Shown: positions 5,940-8,923 of the stretch, one piece after another
Numbering within the stretch: the stretch's first letter is position 1
Layout: each line of letters starts with the position of its first letter
Assembly (NCBI GenBank): GCA_007129655.1
Contig: SKVC01000151.1
Location: 1-8,923 of the forward strand
Direction of reading: 5' to 3'
DNA: 8,923 nt
DNA from: Thermoplasmata archaeon
GTDB lineage: Archaea > Thermoplasmatota > Thermoplasmata > Halarchaeoplasmatales > Halarchaeoplasmataceae
The notes under the pieces: model-generated
The model's input: only the letters and a program-made list of their open reading frames with translations
Told to the model about the DNA's origin: nothing
The model's database searches: none
Translations under genes and position numbers: made by a program

Positions 5940-7211
5940 ATGAAGACTCTATCCAATTTCTACCTGGCCGGCTTTTCGCTCGTGACCGTTATCATGGGAC
6001 TACTCACACGCAGCTGGGTCTTACTTGTTCTAGCACTACCGCCTTTATCACTGCTAGTGGTCGGCCTTAACGGCGTGCCAAAGGGGACATTGGATATTGA
6101 AATATCCAGGAATTTGAAGGAAGGAGACATACACGAGGGAGATAATTTTAAGATAAAAACTACGGTTAAAAATACAGGAGAAACAATACGTTACCTTGAG
6201 ATCCTGGACGAAGTATCGCCGAGGATGAACATAATCAAAGGAACAAATCACATAGTCACCGAGCTAAAAGCTGGAGAGGAGATGGTAATCGAATATATTC
6301 TGTCCTGTCCCGTTCGTGGCGATGCGGAGATCGGTCCTATACATCTGAGATACAAGGACCCTCTAGCGCTATATTTTACCGAATGGATAGAGGACAAACG
6401 GGCCAAAGTAACCATACTACCTAGAATAGAAGAGATATCGAAGGTATATATCCGTCCGAAATACACGAGAAATTGGCTGGGAAATATACAGTCCGGCAGT
6501 ATGGGTTCCGGAACGGAATTCTTCGCACTCAGGGAATACTTGCCCGGAGATACAATGAAGAGGATCAACTGGAAGGCTACTGCAAGGCACATGTATCCGG
6601 TGACAAACGAATTCGAAGGAGAGAACAGCGGAGATGTTATAATAGTCGTAGATGCGGAGAGAGATTCTAACTTAGGCACCGTCGAACTAAACACCAACAA
6701 TGTTTCAGTCCGCGCCGCTGCCAGCCTAGCTTCTTCTATACTAGCTGATAGGAACAGGGTGGGTCTTGTAGTGTTAGGCGATTATCTTGACTGGTTATAT
6801 CCCGCCTTCGGTAGAGAACAGTTTCATAGAGTGATGGACGTTTTAGCCAGACCCACCGAAGGGGGTGTATGGCATATAGAAGAAGCAAAATGGGTAATCA
6901 ATCGATTCTTTCCCCGGAAAACCATGGTGATCATAATCTCACCCCTGATAGATTCGAGGATAGTCGAAACGGTCATGGACCTATGGAGAGGAAACCACGA
7001 GGTTATGGTGGTTTCCCCATCTCCTGTGGAGCTTGAAAAGATGGCCGAAGGAATAGAGGACGGTATATCGGAATCCATACTAAATCTAGAACGTCAGAAC
7101 ATCATCGATCGTATCTGGCACTATGCAGTAGTTGTGGACTGGGATCCCCGGGAGCCCCTGGAAGTTGCCCTTGAAGTCGTCAGAAGGTATCAGATGAGGA
7201 GGGGAACATGA
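5940..7211 (+). CDS. DUF58 domain protein with N-terminal membrane anchor
   Basis: This 423-aa protein is a DUF58 member, the usual partner of MoxR ATPases. One or two hydrophobic segments (about 7-43) anchor it in the membrane. Residues about 50-160 look like a beta-rich immunoglobulin-type domain (FKIKTTVKNTGETIRYLEI, later GPIHLRYKDPLAL). The DUF58 hallmark follows: GTEFFALREYLPGDTMKRIN (191-210) then WKATAR (211-216). The C-terminal part resembles a von Willebrand A fold. It begins with DVIIVVDAE (232-240), where the metal-site pattern DxSxS is not intact (D-A-E-R-D), so metal-dependent ligand binding is doubtful. The ATG at 5940 is 6 nt after the MoxR stop and has a weak SD-like AAGTGA (5928-5933). 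The gene ends with an ATGA overlap with the next one. The role is inferred from family and neighbours: a membrane-bound adaptor or client of MoxR in assembling or regulating a cell-envelope complex. Confidence 0.93.
   Translation: MKTLSNFYLAGFSLVTVIMGLLTRSWVLLVLALPPLSLLVVGLNGVPKGTLDIEISRNLKEGDIHEGDNFKIKTTVKNTGETIRYLEILDEVSPRMNIIKGTNHIVTELKAGEEMVIEYILSCPVRGDAEIGPIHLRYKDPLALYFTEWIEDKRAKVTILPRIEEISKVYIRPKYTRNWLGNIQSGSMGSGTEFFALREYLPGDTMKRINWKATARHMYPVTNEFEGENSGDVIIVVDAERDSNLGTVELNTNNVSVRAAASLASSILADRNRVGLVVLGDYLDWLYPAFGREQFHRVMDVLARPTEGGVWHIEEAKWVINRFFPRKTMVIIISPLIDSRIVETVMDLWRGNHEVMVVSPSPVELEKMAEGIEDGISESILNLERQNIIDRIWHYAVVVDWDPREPLEVALEVVRRYQMRRGT
7197..7202 (+). promoter_or_regulatory. Shine-Dalgarno site for the six-TM protein gene
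   Basis: AGGAGG lies 5 nt before the ATG at 7208, within the last codons of the DUF58 gene. It supports coupled translation of the two membrane proteins. Confidence 0.7.
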
Positions 7212-7759
7212 AGTCACTGGAAAAGATCCCGGTTTCTACCGTCATGGTAGGAATAGTCGCTCTGTTTGCTGCTGTGTTCACTTATCCTATGTCAGCCTGG
7301 TATCTACCTGCCTTAGGTGGTTTAGTAGCGATCATCGGCGTTTTTACCGGCAGGAGGAGCTTGAACAACGTCGGTATGTTGTTCACCGGTCTGACTTTCT
7401 ATGTACTCAATCGGACACTGCCCTTCAACGATATCAACATCCTGGTGGTACTGGGTATGTTCTTCGCACTCTATTCTGTATGGCATACCGGAAATCGAGA
7501 GATGCTGTTGGACGAGATGAATAGCGATGAAGATAATGAGATTCTGGAACGCTATTGGAATTCATCCAACCGCTATCTGGTCGGATATATGACCATGGCA
7601 TTTTTCCTATCTTTTATGGGAGTTTATGTGGCCAGGTACAGCTATCTGGGAATAGAACTGGATCCCATATCCGCCATACCGGTAGCCGTTATATTCGGAT
7701 TACTTGTTCTTTTTACCGTGTATATCGTTTCCGAGGTATTGCCTCGCTACGCGGAGTGA
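7208..7759 (+). CDS. Six-TM membrane protein of unknown function, last gene of MoxR operon
   Basis: I do not recognise a family for this 183-aa integral membrane protein. About six hydrophobic segments can be seen, near residues 9-26, 30-47, 52-68, 76-93, 122-142 and 154-176. An acidic, hydrophilic stretch between the fourth and fifth (EMLLDEMNSDEDNEILERYW, 98-117) is probably cytosolic and could contact the MoxR or DUF58 proteins; that is inference. No catalytic motif is evident. The ATG at 7208 overlaps the DUF58 TGA (ATGA) and has a strong SD, AGGAGG, 5 nt upstream (7197-7202), so translation is coupled. It closes the operon: a new TATA-like box appears 10 nt after its stop codon, ahead of the Pop5 gene. 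Haloarchaeal MoxR-DUF58 loci often end with a polytopic protein too, which would fit a pore, scaffold or anchor role. Confidence 0.85.
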   Translation: MKSLEKIPVSTVMVGIVALFAAVFTYPMSAWYLPALGGLVAIIGVFTGRRSLNNVGMLFTGLTFYVLNRTLPFNDINILVVLGMFFALYSVWHTGNREMLLDEMNSDEDNEILERYWNSSNRYLVGYMTMAFFLSFMGVYVARYSYLGIELDPISAIPVAVIFGLLVLFTVYIVSEVLPRYAE

Positions 7760-7769
7760 GTGGCGCAAT

Positions 7770-7780
7770 GTTAAATACTT
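7770..7780 (+). promoter_or_regulatory. Putative TATA box of the Pop5-radical SAM operon
   Basis: GTTAAATACTT resembles an archaeal TATA box and stands in the 65-nt gap after the MoxR operon. Transcription would be expected near 7800-7810, leaving a short leader that may contain the GAGGTG SD (7812-7817) before the GTG at 7825. Unlike the minus-strand boxes, it has no A-rich BRE-like part. Confidence 0.4.
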
Positions 7781-7811
7781 ATTACATCCTTGTTATGCCT
7801 GATGAATCACA

Positions 7812-7817
7812 GAGGTG
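7812..7817 (+). promoter_or_regulatory. Shine-Dalgarno site supporting the GTG start of the Pop5 gene
   Basis: GAGGTG is 7 nt before GTG 7825, the first possible start after an in-frame TGA at 7819-7821. Site and stop codon together fix the start to within two codons. Confidence 0.65.
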
Positions 7818-7824
7818 TTGAAGC

Positions 7825-8121
7825 GTGGCCGTGGAAGGAAAAAGATGGAGATATATCGGTTTTGAATTATTAGACGGTAAATTAGACCGGCGGGAGATGA
7901 TACGTGCAGTACGTAATTCATTCAGTAAAGATGAGTACTCAGAACTAGAGCCCTGGCTAACGGTTTTTACAGGTGCCAAAGGGATCTTGAAGGTCAGGCA
8001 TATGGGGAAAGATAGGGCCATCGAGATACTGAATTCCATGAAAATTAACGGTGTAACGGTAAAAACCGTAGTTACCAGTGGCACAATAAAGAAAGTAAAG
8101 AAAACACTCTCGGTGGAGTGA
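7825..8121 (+). CDS. rnp2: Ribonuclease P protein component 2 (Pop5/Rpp14 family)
   Basis: This is a predicted protein subunit of archaeal RNase P, which with the catalytic RNA and other subunits (Rpp30 is the usual partner of Pop5) removes 5' leaders from pre-tRNAs. The 98-aa sequence fits the Pop5 pattern: RWRYIGFELLDG at the start (the family's RYIAFE-type strand), a helix DRREMIRAVRNSF, then PWLTVFTGAKGILKVRH (the WLI...GILRC/VxH core), a helix with DRAIEILNSM, and the C-terminal VVTSGTIKKVKKTL matching the family's G-x-SGTIK ending. It is somewhat shorter than many archaeal homologues (roughly 110-130 aa), mainly through a brief loop before PWL. The start is GTG at 7825; the in-frame TGA at 7819-7821 rules out anything earlier, and GAGGTG lies 7 nt upstream. 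A GTG two codons later is possible. A radical SAM gene follows after 2 nt. Confidence 0.85.
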   Translation: MAVEGKRWRYIGFELLDGKLDRREMIRAVRNSFSKDEYSELEPWLTVFTGAKGILKVRHMGKDRAIEILNSMKINGVTVKTVVTSGTIKKVKKTLSVE

Positions 8122-8123
8122 CG

Positions 8124-8923
8124 ATGAAGGCGCTCATTTTGGACGGCTACGTTGACGAACCGGCGCTACTGGGAGTACCTCCTTATATATCTCCGGAACC
8201 ACGGTTGTTGGCGGGAGTGTTGGAAGAAGCCGGTATAGGATGGGATTACATCACGGTGGATGAATACAGAAAAACCGGTTTACCGCCGGTTGACATGCTC
8301 ATAGTACACGGTGGAGTGACCGTACCGGGAAAGTATCTGGGCGGTACACCGTTGAGTTTACGTGAGTGTCTGGAATTGGGTCAAAAATCCTCGATGAATG
8401 GGATCGAAACCTTCCTAGGCGGTCCTTTAGCGAGATTCGAGAAAATCGAGAATTACCATCACGTATCTACAAAGGATCTTTCCGCGTATTTGACCGACCA
8501 CTTTAAAGGTGAATCACGGGACAGATGGGCTACCATGGATGAAAGGGAACGTTGGCTGCAGATGGGAGTCTCCGTGGTGGAAAAGCATCCTCTTTTTCCC
8601 GATCCGCTTCTGGCCGAGATAGGAACCTATCGCGGCTGTGTACGTTACTTCACCGGCGGGTGCTCGTTCTGTTCCGAACCGGGGTACGGAAAGCCGGAAT
8701 TCCGGGAACAGTCGGATGTTATTGACGAGATATCGGCCCTCTACGGGTTGGGTATACGGCATTTCAGACTGGGTGGTCAATCCTGTATAATCAGCTATAA
8801 ATCGGAAGGTATCGGAGAATCGGAAAGGCCTGTTCCGCGACCCGGGGAGTTGAAGTCACTCTTTGCAGGGATCGATAAAAGATGTCCGGACATCAAGGTA
8901 CTTCATGTAGATAATGCCAACCC
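8124..8923 (+). CDS. Radical SAM enzyme, COG1031-like, 5' part only (C-terminus outside window)
   Basis: The frame opens at ATG 8124 and stays open to the window edge (266 complete codons). The start MKALILDGYVDEPALLGVPP then YISPEPRLLAGVLEEAG matches what I remember of COG1031, archaeal radical SAM proteins with a C-terminal helix-hairpin-helix domain; that domain would lie beyond the window. The cluster-binding motif is GCVRYFTGGCSFC, with Cys172, Cys180 and Cys183, giving CX7CX2C rather than the classic CX3CX2C. The aromatic residue before the last cysteine is kept. It is preceded by EIGTYR and followed by SEPGYGKPEFR. FRLGGQSC (214-221) is a plausible SAM-contacting strand. These enzymes use a [4Fe-4S] cluster to cleave S-adenosylmethionine and make a radical; the substrate is unknown. 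The ATG is 2 nt after the Pop5 stop, with GGTG (8112-8115) as SD, so the two are cotranscribed. That suggests, weakly, a link to RNA metabolism. Confidence 0.88.
   Translation, partial: MKALILDGYVDEPALLGVPPYISPEPRLLAGVLEEAGIGWDYITVDEYRKTGLPPVDMLIVHGGVTVPGKYLGGTPLSLRECLELGQKSSMNGIETFLGGPLARFEKIENYHHVSTKDLSAYLTDHFKGESRDRWATMDERERWLQMGVSVVEKHPLFPDPLLAEIGTYRGCVRYFTGGCSFCSEPGYGKPEFREQSDVIDEISALYGLGIRHFRLGGQSCIISYKSEGIGESERPVPRPGELKSLFAGIDKRCPDIKVLHVDNAN

Noticed and set aside
7555..7821. Plus-strand open frame spanning the end of the six-TM gene and the gap before Pop5
   Set aside because: It is out of frame with the membrane protein, has mixed low-complexity composition, and runs over a likely promoter.
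8514..8780. Minus-strand open frame of 88 codons near the right edge
   Set aside because: It is antisense to the radical SAM coding sequence, which carries the cysteine motif and a coupled start.

Overview
The window looks archaeal, most likely from a euryarchaeal lineage near Thermoplasmatota; the phylum is a guess and the domain is well supported. The evidence is an archaeal/eukaryal-type RNase P protein (Pop5 family), a COG1031-type radical SAM enzyme, A-rich TATA-like boxes about 25-30 nt before the first gene of each apparent transcription unit, and strong Shine-Dalgarno (SD) sites mostly at internal operon genes. Coding density is high. No gap reaches 300 bases, and I see no tRNA, rRNA, CRISPR array, insertion sequence or attachment site.

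Left part, minus strand (1-3435). This holds, from right to left, a secreted or membrane-anchored eight-repeat PQQ-like beta-propeller protein (3435-2170), an ABC-2 exporter made of an ATPase (2119-1211) and a translationally coupled NosY-like permease (1214-321), and the 5' end of an unidentified small helical protein (257-1, cut by the window edge). Three of these units have a similar A-rich/TATA-like box about 25-27 nt before the start codon, which suggests leaderless mRNAs.

Middle, plus strand (about 3520-7759). A divergent promoter region (3436-3520) separates the propeller gene from a tight five-gene operon: DUF4129-type membrane protein, two-TM protein of unknown function, MoxR AAA+ ATPase, DUF58 protein, and a six-TM membrane protein of unknown function. 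Genes overlap by 4-14 nt or are 6 nt apart. This is an archaeal version of the MoxR/DUF58/DUF4129 module, thought to assemble or remodel membrane or surface complexes. MoxR would supply ATP-driven remodelling, DUF58 would be its adaptor or client, and the three membrane proteins would form the membrane part. The substrate is unknown; the divergent propeller protein and the ABC exporter are candidate partners by position only. The first gene has an anomalous 5' end: its reading frame carries on upstream through a convincing membrane-anchor sequence but has no ordinary start codon there. This points to a non-standard start, a one-base frameshift, or a sequencing error.

Right part, plus strand (7770-8923). 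A separate unit encodes the RNase P Pop5-like subunit (GTG start) and, 2 nt later, a COG1031-like radical SAM enzyme that runs off the window and has a CX7CX2C cluster motif.
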